Part shown: positions 40,815 to 50,086 of the stretch, piece by piece
How the letters are laid out: the number at the start of each line of letters is the position of its first letter
Position numbering within the stretch: position 1 is the stretch's first letter
NCBI GenBank assembly: GCA_947383835.1
Contig: CANDEV010000016.1
Location: forward strand, 1 to 57,564
Origin: an uncultured Clostridia bacterium
GTDB taxonomy: Bacteria; Bacillota; Clostridia; Oscillospirales; Ruminococcaceae
Direction: 5' to 3'
Length of the DNA: 57,564 nt
Translations under genes and position numbers: made by a program
The notes under the pieces: generated by a model
Databases searched by the model: none
Told to the model about the DNA's origin: nothing
Seen by the model: the letters and a program-made list of their open reading frames with translations, nothing else

Positions 40815-43800
40815 TTAGCTGTTCCAGAATTTTCGCAGGGTCTCAATTACATTTTTTATGTTTATCGGCTTGGTCAGGTGGCTGTTCATGCCGCTTTCCA
40901 GAGACTTTTTCATGTCCTCGTCAAAGGCGTTTGCACTCATGGCAATAATCGGTACTGTTAAGGCGTCCGCCTTGTTCATGCTTCGTATCGCTTTTGTTGC
41001 CTCAATACCGTCCATGACAGGCATACGTATGTCCATTAAAATAGCGTCATAGTGTCCGACCTCAGACTTTTCAAACATTTCAACGGCAATTTGTCCGTTT
41101 TCGGCAGTCTCGGTTTTCAAGTTCTTGTCCTGAAGGAAGGTGCAGGCTATCTCACGGTTAAGATCGTCGTCCTCGACAACAAGTATAGTTTTTGCGGAAA
41201 AATCAATTTCATTCGCCGCGGAGCTTTCGTCTTCAAGTATAGGTTCGGTTATCTTCATGGAAAGGGTGAAATAAAATTCCGAGCCCTTTCCGGGGATACT
41301 TTTGACCTCAAGCCGTCCGCCGAGAAGTCTGACAAGGCTTCTGCTTATAGCAAGACCAAGTCCCGTTCCGCCGTATTGACGCATGGTTTTTTCGTCCGCC
41401 TGCTCGAAGCTGTTGAATATTTTGTCCTGATTTTCCTCGCTTATGCCTATGCCCGTGTCCTTTACCGAGAAGAACATATTTACCGAACCCTCCGGACTGC
41501 TGAGCATTTCCTTTACCGAAAGGATTATTCCGCCCTTTGCGGTAAATTTAACAGCGTTGCCCAAAAGATTTACCAAGATTTGATTAAGCTTCAGAGGGTC
41601 GCCCAAGAGATGAGGGTGCTGTATATTCTTGTCAAGCTTCAGCCAGATACCCTTGCCGTCAGTTTGTATCCGCATCATGTCATATATTTGAGCAATAAGC
41701 TTTTCAAGGTTGATGTATGTCTCTTCGGTGGTCATTTTGCCTGTTTCGATTCTGGACATATCAAGAATATCGTTGATGAGCGACAGCAGGTAATGGGAGG
41801 AGCTGTCTATCTTTTCCAGATAATTGTTTATTGCGGGAGTTCCCTCCGCGGTGGAAAGAGCAATGTCTGTCATTCCGATTATGGCGTTCATCGGCGTTCT
41901 TATCTCGTGGGACATTTTTGAAAGAAATTCGCTCTTTGCACGGCTTTCGCGTACTGCTCCCGATTTGGAAATATATGCCGAAACAATTGTGGTAAGCTCC
42001 TTAAGACAGCCTGTAATATTTTCATCCGCAGTATCGGCGCTCAGCTCATAAGCCATGCAGCCGATAATAACATCATTGTCAAACATAGGTATAGCCAGCG
42101 CCGCGCCGTTTCCTGTCATTCTGCCGCTGTCCGGCAAAGCGTCCTTGTCAAATACCGCCTTGTCAGCAGGAATACAGCCGCCGACCCGCAATTCGTTCAG
42201 ATAGCGGTCAAAGGACTCGCTTTCCATTGTGTAGTTCCTTACTTCTATGGGAGCCATTACAGGAGAACTCCATTGGTGGATGATCTTCATCGAACATTGC
42301 GCGGGGTTCATTTCAAATATCAGTATTCTTTCAAGGTCAAGCTCTCTTCCCGCTTTGCACATAAATGCGTACAGAGCGGCGTTGAAATCGCTTGTTTTTT
42401 CAAAAATATTAAATGCAAACGAAACGATATTTGAATTTTCGGACGTGTATTCGGGCTTAACGGTCAAAGCGTTTTCCGCCTCATATTCCTGAATAAATTC
42501 CGTATGCTCGGACACCTGATCCTCAAATACTATACCGTTGAATTTTTCTCTTAATTTTACGGAAGCCACCGCTGCAATTTTGAGCTTCCGCCTTAAAAGC
42601 GATACTCCCTCGCCGTTTTCGCACAGGCAAAGACCTATCGAGCAGTCTATGTGTATGCCGCCGTCACCGTCGATATCGTCGCTGTAGATATTCTCAATGT
42701 TGTTTTTGACCCTGCTAAACAGCTCTGTTGCTTCAGACCTGTCAGTAATCGGAGTAAGTACCAAAAGCTCACGCTTGTTGCCGTGGTAAACGGTGTATTC
42801 CTCGGGTATGGTGTTCCTGATAACTGCCGCCGCTTCTTCAATGACAGCGTCGCAAAAAGCCGCGCCGTACTTATTTGAAAACTCGTTTATCTGAATTATG
42901 GTTATGACCGCGGAAACGCTGGTCCTGTTCCGCATTTCCACCATAAAACGTGACATAAGTATTTTTCCGTATTCATTGTTATAAAATCCTGTAATGCTGT
43001 TTCTGCGCTTCTTTTCAAGACTTTTCAGCTCCCGCTCCTTTTCGGCGGTAACATCCTTCGAGCTTGCAATTATCTTAATAAGCTTGCCGCCGTCCCGAAC
43101 CGCCTTGCCCTTTGCAAAAAACCATAGTATCCTGTCTTTGCCGCTGCTTGCGTAAACCTTTATGTACAAACCGTTTTCGGCAGCGTCGGTGGCGATGAAA
43201 TCCATCATTGCGGGGACTCCGTCATCGGGGCATATTTTTCCGTCGTCTATAAGCTGACGGAAATTCTCGAACCGTCTCAGCTTTACAGAACCGCCGTCCT
43301 TTGAGCTAATAAAATAATGAATGCAAAAAATGTCGTTTATGCAGTCGTACTCTATAATATGGTCGTTCATGCTGCTTAAAGCGATAAGGTATCTTTCACG
43401 CTCGGCAATAAGCTCGTCGCGGTACTCGGCATTTTTGCTGTTCAGGTCGTTCAAGGTTACGGAAAGATCGTGTATCTCGGTAATTCCCGTGTCCACAATA
43501 TCTATCGCAGAGCCGTCGGAAGCCTTGCTAACATTTTCGGCAAGCTTTTTTATGGGCTTGACAATGAGACGTGCAGTAAAGTACATAGCCGCAGAGCTGA
43601 TAATAACGGAGAATAAAAACGCCGTCAGCAGGTTTTTACGCATTTCACCCGAGCTCCTGTAAAGGTCGTTTTCTCCCATAGCCGCGCCAACCACGAAGCT
43701 GCCTCTGCTGTATGGGGAATTTTCACCGTACAGCTCCAGCCGTTCAAAGGTGCAGTAAGCCTGCGAGTCGTTTATCTTTTCGTTCTGTATTTTATATATG

Positions 43801-44777
43801 TTATTTTTTTCCGCAGCCTCAATATAAAACGAATCCTCCTCATAGTGTAAGCTGTCTATGTCGGAGCCTGAAATACAGTTTATTTTAAGACGGTTTCCGC
43901 CCGGGATATTTTCCTCCGCAAAAAAGTAAAAGCCTCTATTTCCCATAGCCTTGCCCGGAGAAATTAGCTCTGCAATATGCTCCATATTCAGTGAAATGCC
44001 TGCGGAACCGAGTATGACGCCGTCAACTATGATAGGCTCGGCATATGTAACAATATTTTCCTGACTGTATTCCATGTTTGGGTACTTAAAAAAAAGAGAA
44101 TTCCAAACTCCCATATCGCAGGCTGCCGTATCGTGGCAGTTGTATGCCTTTTCAACAGGATCAAAGAAAAAGCTCATGTTCGCACCGTTATCGGTATTTT
44201 CGTAATTTTCCTGCCACTTCAATTCGGAAAGCAGGGAGTAGCGTTCGGCAATAGAAGCCGGTCCTCTGGCAAGGATAACATCCGAGTAATTTGAGGGATT
44301 GTTTGCCGTATCACCGTCGTTGAAGTATATGCCGTCGTAAACGCCGTATTCGTTTCTGTTCGGAGCAGCGTCTGAATTTGCAAGTACCGCAAAAACACCG
44401 TTTACCGAATTAATACGCATAGTGCTGAGCATTTCTCCCGCGATCTCTTCCAAAAGCCTTGTGCGCAGCTCCTTGCTTTCAAGAAGCTCTCCGGCAGTTA
44501 TACCGTTTTCGGAGGATATGCTTCGGCAGGCGGTTTCCGCAGAGCTGACAATGTTTGTTAGGTTTTTCCATTTGTTCAGCATCTCTGTCTCAAGATAGAC
44601 CGCCCGTTTTGAGTTGCTTTCCTTCAGCAGATTTTCACCGCTTCTGTCAAGGCTGTTTATAGTCCCTGAAAAGGAAAGAATGCAGTAAAAAAACAGGGAC
44701 TGAACAAGAGAAACCGCTATCATCGGGACGATGAGCCGTTTCATTAACGTTGATTTTTTTAAAGATTTCTTAACCAT
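40815..44777 (-). CDS. Large hybrid sensor histidine kinase with degenerate GGDEF and GAF-like modules
   Basis: 1,320 residues. A first helix (about 15-38), a long extracytoplasmic Cache-like sensor (about 39-385), a second helix (about 388-412), HAMP, a PAS-like region (about 465-585), a diguanylate-cyclase-like domain (about 592-760), a GAF-like region (about 790-930), HisKA (SKMSHEIRTPMNAI, His at about 957), an HATPase (GTGLGLAISRS) and a C-terminal receiver (about 1197-1318, LVVEDDDLN and LMDIRMPVMDG). The GGDEF motif reads GNKREL, so it should not make cyclic-di-GMP and may bind GTP or act as a scaffold. There is no HPt; the stand-alone HPt at 36769 could serve it. Confidence 0.9.
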   Translation of the reverse strand: MVKKSLKKSTLMKRLIVPMIAVSLVQSLFFYCILSFSGTINSLDRSGENLLKESNSKRAVYLETEMLNKWKNLTNIVSSAETACRSISSENGITAGELLESKELRTRLLEEIAGEMLSTMRINSVNGVFAVLANSDAAPNRNEYGVYDGIYFNDGDTANNPSNYSDVILARGPASIAERYSLLSELKWQENYENTDNGANMSFFFDPVEKAYNCHDTAACDMGVWNSLFFKYPNMEYSQENIVTYAEPIIVDGVILGSAGISLNMEHIAELISPGKAMGNRGFYFFAEENIPGGNRLKINCISGSDIDSLHYEEDSFYIEAAEKNNIYKIQNEKINDSQAYCTFERLELYGENSPYSRGSFVVGAAMGENDLYRSSGEMRKNLLTAFLFSVIISSAAMYFTARLIVKPIKKLAENVSKASDGSAIDIVDTGITEIHDLSVTLNDLNSKNAEYRDELIAERERYLIALSSMNDHIIEYDCINDIFCIHYFISSKDGGSVKLRRFENFRQLIDDGKICPDDGVPAMMDFIATDAAENGLYIKVYASSGKDRILWFFAKGKAVRDGGKLIKIIASSKDVTAEKERELKSLEKKRRNSITGFYNNEYGKILMSRFMVEMRNRTSVSAVITIIQINEFSNKYGAAFCDAVIEEAAAVIRNTIPEEYTVYHGNKRELLVLTPITDRSEATELFSRVKNNIENIYSDDIDGDGGIHIDCSIGLCLCENGEGVSLLRRKLKIAAVASVKLREKFNGIVFEDQVSEHTEFIQEYEAENALTVKPEYTSENSNIVSFAFNIFEKTSDFNAALYAFMCKAGRELDLERILIFEMNPAQCSMKIIHQWSSPVMAPIEVRNYTMESESFDRYLNELRVGGCIPADKAVFDKDALPDSGRMTGNGAALAIPMFDNDVIIGCMAYELSADTADENITGCLKELTTIVSAYISKSGAVRESRAKSEFLSKMSHEIRTPMNAIIGMTDIALSTAEGTPAINNYLEKIDSSSHYLLSLINDILDMSRIETGKMTTEETYINLEKLIAQIYDMMRIQTDGKGIWLKLDKNIQHPHLLGDPLKLNQILVNLLGNAVKFTAKGGIILSVKEMLSSPEGSVNMFFSVKDTGIGISEENQDKIFNSFEQADEKTMRQYGGTGLGLAISRSLVRLLGGRLEVKSIPGKGSEFYFTLSMKITEPILEDESSAANEIDFSAKTILVVEDDDLNREIACTFLQDKNLKTETAENGQIAVEMFEKSEVGHYDAILMDIRMPVMDGIEATKAIRSMNKADALTVPIIAMSANAFDEDMKKSLESGMNSHLTKPINIKNVIETLRKFWNS

Positions 44778-44829
44778 TTTGAGTACGCTCCCGAATAATT
44801 TGTACGTTAATTTTTATTTAGATAATAAT

Positions 44830-44858
44830 ATTATAACATATGTCTATAAAAAATTCAA
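44830..44858 (-). promoter_or_regulatory. Promoter of the large kinase gene
   Basis: Minus strand TTGAAT (44858-44853) and TATAAT (44835-44830), 17-base spacer. Confidence 0.65.
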
Positions 44859-44941
44859 GACTTATACAAAAAATGTTGGGAATTCTCCGCGGCAAGTGTA
44901 TCTTCCGCAGACAGGTTCTTAGTACTTTCAATCAATGCGCT

Positions 44942-45919
44942 TCAGATGCTGTAACCCCAATCCTTGCGGAGCCCGTCCATTATCTTCATTACCGAAGCTG
45001 TGTCCGACAGCGGATTTAACGGACTTTCTGTAAGTCCCGCCCCAAGACACCGCTGCGCCTCGATGATCTCATATTCATAGCCGTTGCAGAGGTGTGGAGT
45101 TTTGCTTTCCTCCAAAAGCTTGTTTGTTTTGTCGAAAAGCCGCACTGTATCTGTGCAGAAAAACCATGGGTCAAAGGCAATTCTGCCCTCTGTACCCACT
45201 ATCACGGCACGGTTCTCATTCTCCATATTAAAGCCCGCGGTCATGCTTGCAAAAGCGTTTTCGTACTTGAAAATAACAGCTTCGTCGGTATCAACGCCGC
45301 CGTTTCCGAAGTTTGCTGAGGAAGAAATCTCAACAGTATCGTAACCAAGAAACGCCGTAATAAATGTAATAGGGTAAACAGCTAAATCAAGCAGCGCGCC
45401 GCCGCCCAGTTCGGGACGGAACAGCCTGTCCGTCGGGTCAAAGTCAACAGGGTTGGAAAAGTCCGCCCGAATTGCTTTTATCTCGCCTATCCTGCCTGAC
45501 CGTACCCATTCTTTTGCCTTTAAAAACGTGGGCAGACACTTTGTCCACATGGCTTCCATAAAAAACAGATTTTTCTCCTTTGCAATTTTTACCAATTCAT
45601 CAAGCTGTGCCGAATTCATGGTAATGCTTTTCTCGCAAAGTACGTTTTTTCCGTGCTCAAAACAAAGCTTCACGTTCTCGTAGTGGCAGCTCATGGGGGA
45701 AGCTACATACACGATATCTACATTTGGATCGGCGGCAAGCTCATCATAGCTGCCGTAGGACTTCTCCGCACCGTAAAGCTTTCCAAACTCGGCAGCCTTT
45801 GCACCGTCCCTTGAAGCGCAAGCGTAAAGGTTTGCGCCCTCGGCGGCGTTTACCGCTTTTGCAAAGGTGTGTGCAATTTTTCCTGTTGCCATAATTCCCC
45901 AGTTTGTAGTATTTGACAT
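44942..45919 (-). CDS. Gfo/Idh/MocA-family oxidoreductase
   Basis: 325 residues. An N-terminal NAD(P)-binding fold starts at WGIMATGKIAHTFAKAV. The family EKP motif is present as EKS (Glu96-Lys97-Ser98, NVLCEKSITMN). The C-terminal half has the substrate-binding fold with GGGALLDLAVYPI (about 170-182). It is probably a sugar or polyol dehydrogenase; the substrate cannot be told. It is preceded by GAAAGGAAC and is apparently monocistronic. Confidence 0.9.
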   Translation of the reverse strand: MSNTTNWGIMATGKIAHTFAKAVNAAEGANLYACASRDGAKAAEFGKLYGAEKSYGSYDELAADPNVDIVYVASPMSCHYENVKLCFEHGKNVLCEKSITMNSAQLDELVKIAKEKNLFFMEAMWTKCLPTFLKAKEWVRSGRIGEIKAIRADFSNPVDFDPTDRLFRPELGGGALLDLAVYPITFITAFLGYDTVEISSSANFGNGGVDTDEAVIFKYENAFASMTAGFNMENENRAVIVGTEGRIAFDPWFFCTDTVRLFDKTNKLLEESKTPHLCNGYEYEIIEAQRCLGAGLTESPLNPLSDTASVMKIMDGLRKDWGYSI

Positions 45920-46007
45920 ATCAATGTTCCTTTCACTTATAGAATATATATTAATTATTTGCAGACTATTTGCGGATTTTTTACATAATATTTGCTAATA
46001 TGCATCG

Positions 46008-46367
46008 CTATTCTTCTTCGTCAATTTCCTCCAAAAAGCTGTTCCAAGCTCCCTCGGCGGGAGGATTGCTGAAATAACCTCTTCCGGTTGGGAGGATTTC
46101 GTGGGTCTCATGCCATGTCTTGAACTGGTCTTCCACCCAGTCACAGGCGGCATGGTAACCGTCCCTCGTCAGTTCAAACTCGCTTTCGGAAACAAGCTCC
46201 GATTTGTCAAAGCAGTTCACGCCGTACCAAATCTGGGCGAGGATTTTTTCTTTTGGAGTAAAGCGGAAGTTAAAGTCCTGCTGCTCAAAGCCACGCTTGC
46301 AGCCGCTGTACTTTCCGCCCATTTCAAAATATTCAAATTCGGGAATTTTAAAAACTCGTTCACTCAT
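46008..46367 (-). CDS. Hypothetical protein, 119 aa
   Basis: ATG 46367 with CAAGGAC upstream. A small acidic cytoplasmic protein with many aromatic residues (FEYFEMGGKYSGCKRGFEQQDFNFRFTP; DWVEDQFKTWHETHEILP). I recognise no family. It is separated from the lipoprotein gene upstream by a strong terminator, so it must have its own promoter, but none is clear. Confidence 0.7.
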   Translation of the reverse strand: MSERVFKIPEFEYFEMGGKYSGCKRGFEQQDFNFRFTPKEKILAQIWYGVNCFDKSELVSESEFELTRDGYHAACDWVEDQFKTWHETHEILPTGRGYFSNPPAEGAWNSFLEEIDEEE

Positions 46368-46385
46368 GTTATCAGTCCTTGCAAA

Positions 46386-46417
46386 AAAATGTATGGTACA
46401 ATTATACCATACATTTT
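46386..46417 (-). terminator. Terminator of the lipoprotein cluster
   Basis: Perfect 13-base arms AAAATGTATGGTA / TACCATACATTTT with a T-run on the minus strand, 5 bases after the lipoprotein stop. Confidence 0.85.
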
Positions 46418-46421
46418 GGTT

Positions 46422-47672
46422 TTATTCAAGTTCTTTTATAGGAAGAACAGAATCGACCCGAATGTAATAATATTCCTGCTCTCCATCCACATACTCGTAA
46501 TAATAGTCAAGGGTTACAACCTTGGAAAATCTTTCGTCTGTTACGCTGTCATAAAATTCCACTTTGTGATTTTCAAGATCCATACCAAAGGGGTTTATTT
46601 CCATTTCGGGAAGATACCACCGAGGCGCACTGTTTTTGCGGTACAAAACGCCGTCCGCTTCTGCATAGACTTTTGATACGTGGTGTTTCACAAAATAATC
46701 GCTTTTAAACATTTCACCGAAAAATTCCTCCATTTCGGCAATAGTAATGTCCAGGTCGGTTTGTGTGTAGATTTCGCCCTCTATCTCGATAGTTTTGGCA
46801 TTTTCGGGAACATTTCCTCCGCCCAGTATCTTGTTGAGGGTTTCCTCCCGCATGGTCACAGCATTGTAAAGAAGCGTTGCTCTGTCGGGATAATAAAGCT
46901 CGCAATCAAGGCTGTCCGCCCGCCAGCCGTATTCGTCAGTGTAGGAAAGCTTTACAAAAAACATATAAGGCGGTTCTGAGACGCCTGTGCCGAAAACGGC
47001 AATTTCCGCAGTTTCGCCGTCATAGGAAACAACGTTTACATCATCAAAATGCATTTCGGGCGAAACGCCGAGATATTGCTGCCGCATACAGAGAACGCCG
47101 TCAACGATCTTGTATTCGGCAGGAATTATCTCGCCCTTTTCTGGTTCAAAAAGCGTCTTTTGCATTTCCTCATCTGATATAAAATCCTCTGTGAAACAGC
47201 TCCGCAGATACTTTGTCAGTTCCTCCTCGGTCTTCGCGATATCGGTATTCAGCGGACAGTAGGTATATTCCTCCAATTCGTTTTCTTCAAGCGGATTTTC
47301 CGTATCCGCATAAACGTTGGGGTTTTCTTCCCCGGAATATGACGGAGAATATTTTGATTTGCTGTAAAACATTGTGGGTTCCGCATATAGGAATGCTCTT
47401 GCGTCGGCAATTTTCTCCGCAGCCTCGTTAAGGTCTTTTTTTACTGTATCGTCAACCTTTACGGCGTTTGCGAAAGGGTCGTACACCGCAAGCTCCATAG
47501 CTGTGGGTACTTCCGGTTCGGGCGGCGGTTCGGGTTGGGTAAGGGAAACGGTCAGGGTCAAAGACGTTGTCTCCGTAGGTACTGCGCTTGTGAGCTGTTC
47601 CTCGCCGTTTTGGGCGCAGGAAGCTAAGAGCGCCACAGATAAAAAAGTGCAAATTAAAATAGGTTTTTTCAT
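46422..47672 (-). CDS. Predicted lipoprotein of a three-gene paralogous cluster
   Basis: 416 residues from ATG 47672 with TTGGAGG upstream. Signal MKKPILICTFLSVALLASCAQN, lipobox LASC. A Thr/Ser/Pro-rich linker with ETTSLTL follows, a sequence also found in the paralog at 48592. The mature part has two related NTF2-like-looking units ending with DSV- or YY-type beta strands (WRADSLDCELYYPD; YYYIRVDSVLPIKELE). Function unknown. It is the only intact member of the cluster and the last gene of the unit. Confidence 0.8.
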   Translation of the reverse strand: MKKPILICTFLSVALLASCAQNGEEQLTSAVPTETTSLTLTVSLTQPEPPPEPEVPTAMELAVYDPFANAVKVDDTVKKDLNEAAEKIADARAFLYAEPTMFYSKSKYSPSYSGEENPNVYADTENPLEENELEEYTYCPLNTDIAKTEEELTKYLRSCFTEDFISDEEMQKTLFEPEKGEIIPAEYKIVDGVLCMRQQYLGVSPEMHFDDVNVVSYDGETAEIAVFGTGVSEPPYMFFVKLSYTDEYGWRADSLDCELYYPDRATLLYNAVTMREETLNKILGGGNVPENAKTIEIEGEIYTQTDLDITIAEMEEFFGEMFKSDYFVKHHVSKVYAEADGVLYRKNSAPRWYLPEMEINPFGMDLENHKVEFYDSVTDERFSKVVTLDYYYEYVDGEQEYYYIRVDSVLPIKELE

Positions 47673-47688
47673 GATAATACCTCCAAAA

Positions 47689-48592
47689 TCAATCCCAAAT
47701 GTAAAAATTATCAAACTTCCAAATCCCGTCGTCAAGCGCTAAATTGTAATCGTATTTAACAAGATAGTTGTCATAATGCTTGTTATAAAACTCTGATATG
47801 TCGCTGCCCTCGGGGACGTCTACAACAGCCCCCGAAAGCTCGTCCTCAATAATGATATACTCGCCGTTATCGTCAATGCCGCCGAATTTTCCCGAAACGA
47901 TAAGCCTGCCGTTTTCAAGATGATAAATGAAATCCTCGCCGATCTTCAATTCATGTTCGGGGTCGGTGTGCCAAACTGTCATTGTAAGTACGATTTTTTC
48001 TTTTCCTCTGTAAGTAACTTCCAACTCGTTGTCTGCCACAGAAATGTCGCTGCCCTTGTCGCCTAAGCCTATCCAAATACCGGAATATCCTACGAAATTG
48101 TGAATATCGTCAACGGTGTTTTCCTCACGCAGGACGAAAAGCTCCAAAAATTGGCTGTCGCCTCTGAAATACGTCCCGCCCTTTTCAAGCTTGAAATACT
48201 CTTCGGCGTATCTATCGGTAAATATTTGCTTGAATTCTTCTCTATATTCGTCAAAATTTTTCCCATCTTTGGTGAGAAAATTGCCGTTGACGTCCTTATA
48301 AAATTCTTTTCCCAGCACTGTTTCATAGGCGTGATCGTACAATTTTTTTTAGCTGTTCATCGGTAATATCAGCAGCTTTGCCTGACAGCTCAACGGATTT
48401 GATGATTTCATCGGACGTTTCGCTGCTGTCTGGATTATTTTCAGGAATTATCTCATCTGTCAGAGTCAAGGATGTAGTCTCGCTTGGCGCGCCCGTAACG
48501 TCCCCCTCACGGTGCTCTTTGCAGGACGTCAGCATTACCGCCGCCAAAGCGGTGCATAAAAAAGCTGACCCTTTAAAATAAAACTTTTTCAT
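47689..48592 (-). pseudogene. Lipoprotein paralog with a frameshift at an A8 tract
   Basis: ATG 48592 encodes MKKFYFKGSAFLCTALAAVMLTSCKE (lipobox LTSC), then ETTSLTL and ADITDEQLKK. At eight A (minus strand; plus 48343-48350) the frame shifts and stops. With seven A it would read EQLKKLYDHAYETVLGKEF and continue as the open frame to 47689, giving about 300 residues. The downstream part contains KQIFTDRYAEEYF and ends IWKFDNFYIWD, like its neighbour. Either a homopolymer error, a slippage-based on/off switch, or recent decay. If frameshifting occurs during expression the protein would be whole. Confidence 0.75.
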
Positions 48593-48612
48593 TTAATATG
48601 TAACCTCCAAGC

Positions 48613-49389
48613 TTAAGTCCATAGCGAAAAGCTGTCAAATTTCCAATGCTCGTCTTCCCAAAAGAGCGTGTAATAATATGTTTCAAGCCGCTCGTTTCTG
48701 TTTTCGTAGGTTCTTAATTTATGCATACTGTCATCAGCTTGATTAAGCAGCATATGGTCTTTGAAGTACACAGGCTCGTCTCCCTCCGTCCATTCGGGGT
48801 AAACGCTGTAAAACGCCTGATGTATAAGCCTTACCTCCGTATCGGAAACAATCTCTATCTGCCAGTCGCTGGCACAATAAGTTGCATCTGTACCTCTGTC
48901 ATTTCCGTAAGTATAACCCTCATCTGCGCTGCCGCTTAAAAAACCGAGAGAATATATATACATACCGCTTTCGTAATTTTCATCATTCGGCTTTGGGATA
49001 TTTTAAACAAGGCGATCTGTAAAGACTTGTTTGTATTCTTGAGATGTTTCGGCAACAAAGTCCTCATATGTTATAGGGTTATCCGGATAACCTATTCGTA
49101 TCACTTGCCATTGACCTTCATCATTAAGGCAGCAATCATTTGAATTCATCATATAATGCCTTGCCTTGCAAATAAGCGGATAGAGCTTTTCAAGCGTAAG
49201 TGACTCTGCGCTGTCGGTAATAATATAACCGCTGTCGGGATTTGGACAAGCCCAAAAATCAAGCTTATCATCTGTTTCATACTCGGCGGCTGTTCCGACT
49301 GAGCTTTCGGAAATCGAATTTTCAGCCGTACTGCACGAGGTCATAAAAATTGACGATAGAACAATTACAAATAAAATAAATTTTTTCAT
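48613..49389 (-). pseudogene. Lipoprotein paralog interrupted by an in-frame TAA
   Basis: ATG 49389 encodes MKKFILFVIVLSSIFMTSC (lipobox MTSC) and runs to KQVFTDRLV, where TAA (49005-49003) stops it. The same frame continues without further damage to 48613, ending HWKFDSFSLWT, which mirrors WKFDNFYIWD of the neighbour. The intact protein would have about 258 residues. It is the first gene of the minus-strand cluster and lies 20 bases before the frameshifted paralog. An internal ATG at 48963 could start a separate small protein but has no signal peptide. Confidence 0.75.
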
Positions 49390-49441
49390 CGTATTATCCC
49401 TTTATGTATATTACGGCAAAGGAAATTACTGCCGTAATATA

Positions 49442-49500
49442 ATTGTAACATTGTCCTGCATAAAAAGCAAGTTACAATGTTATTACAATTCGGTTACAAT
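49442..49500 (-). promoter_or_regulatory. Promoter of the lipoprotein cluster with three 11-bp-phased direct repeats
   Basis: Minus strand TTGCTT (49470-49465) and TACAAT (49447-49442), 17-base spacer. Immediately upstream of the -35 are three copies of ATTGTAA(C/T), at 49493-49500, 49482-49489 and 49471-49478, exactly 11 bases apart. Such phasing is typical of OmpR/PhoP-type activator sites. Confidence 0.6.
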
Positions 49501-49514
49501 TTGGAAACAACGGG

Positions 49515-49925
49515 TCACGTTTCGGCAATAAGCGGCTTCATTTCCGCAAAACGCTTGCTTAGAAATTCACTCAAAGCCGCCGCGGGAATCGTTATAAAAA
49601 ACCATATTGCAGAGAACGGCAGGCATATCTGCCCGAAAAGATTGAACATCAGTCCCGAATAATCCCATATGCCCCAGCCAAGCCATAGGTTGACAATGCA
49701 CCCTGCAGCGAACTCCAGCGCGGTTATAACTATCGCCCCGAAAAGGCATTTCATCAGCAGCGGCTCGTGGGGACGCGCAGTGAATCTCCTGTAAAGTATC
49801 AGCAGACAAAGTCCCCCTGTCAGTGTCATGCTCCAATGTGTATATCCTCGGAACAGCACCTCTATCATAGAGTAAATTGCTCCCCCGAAAAGAAAAAGTA
49901 TAAGATTTTCTATCGCTTTAGGCAT
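49515..49925 (-). CDS. Putative ABC-transporter type IV / CmpB-like membrane protein
   Basis: 136 residues with four transmembrane helices. Starts at ATG 49925 after AAAGGAGG. It resembles PF06541 (putative ABC-transporter type IV) proteins: an N-terminal FLFGGAIYSMIEVLFRGYTHWSM, then EFAAGCIVNLWLGWGIWDYSGLMFNLFGQICLPFS. Function unknown; no ATPase gene is next to it. It is the gene upstream of the lipoprotein cluster on the same strand. Confidence 0.75.
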   Translation of the reverse strand: MPKAIENLILFLFGGAIYSMIEVLFRGYTHWSMTLTGGLCLLILYRRFTARPHEPLLMKCLFGAIVITALEFAAGCIVNLWLGWGIWDYSGLMFNLFGQICLPFSAIWFFITIPAAALSEFLSKRFAEMKPLIAET

Positions 49926-50002
49926 TTTTTTCCTCCTTTGTGCAAACGCTTCATTTCTATTATTTTGTCATAAAAATTACAGTATATTTGAGGTATATTC
50001 TG

Positions 50003-50031
50003 TTGACATTGCAAAGAAAAAATGGTAAAAT
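50003..50031 (+). promoter_or_regulatory. Promoter of the alarmone synthetase gene
   Basis: TTGACA (50003-50008) and TAAAAT (50026-50031), 17-base spacer. Confidence 0.75.
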
Positions 50032-50086
50032 AAAAGTAATGACTGACTTCTTGATATGGGGAATTTTTATCAAAGGAATGTTTGAA

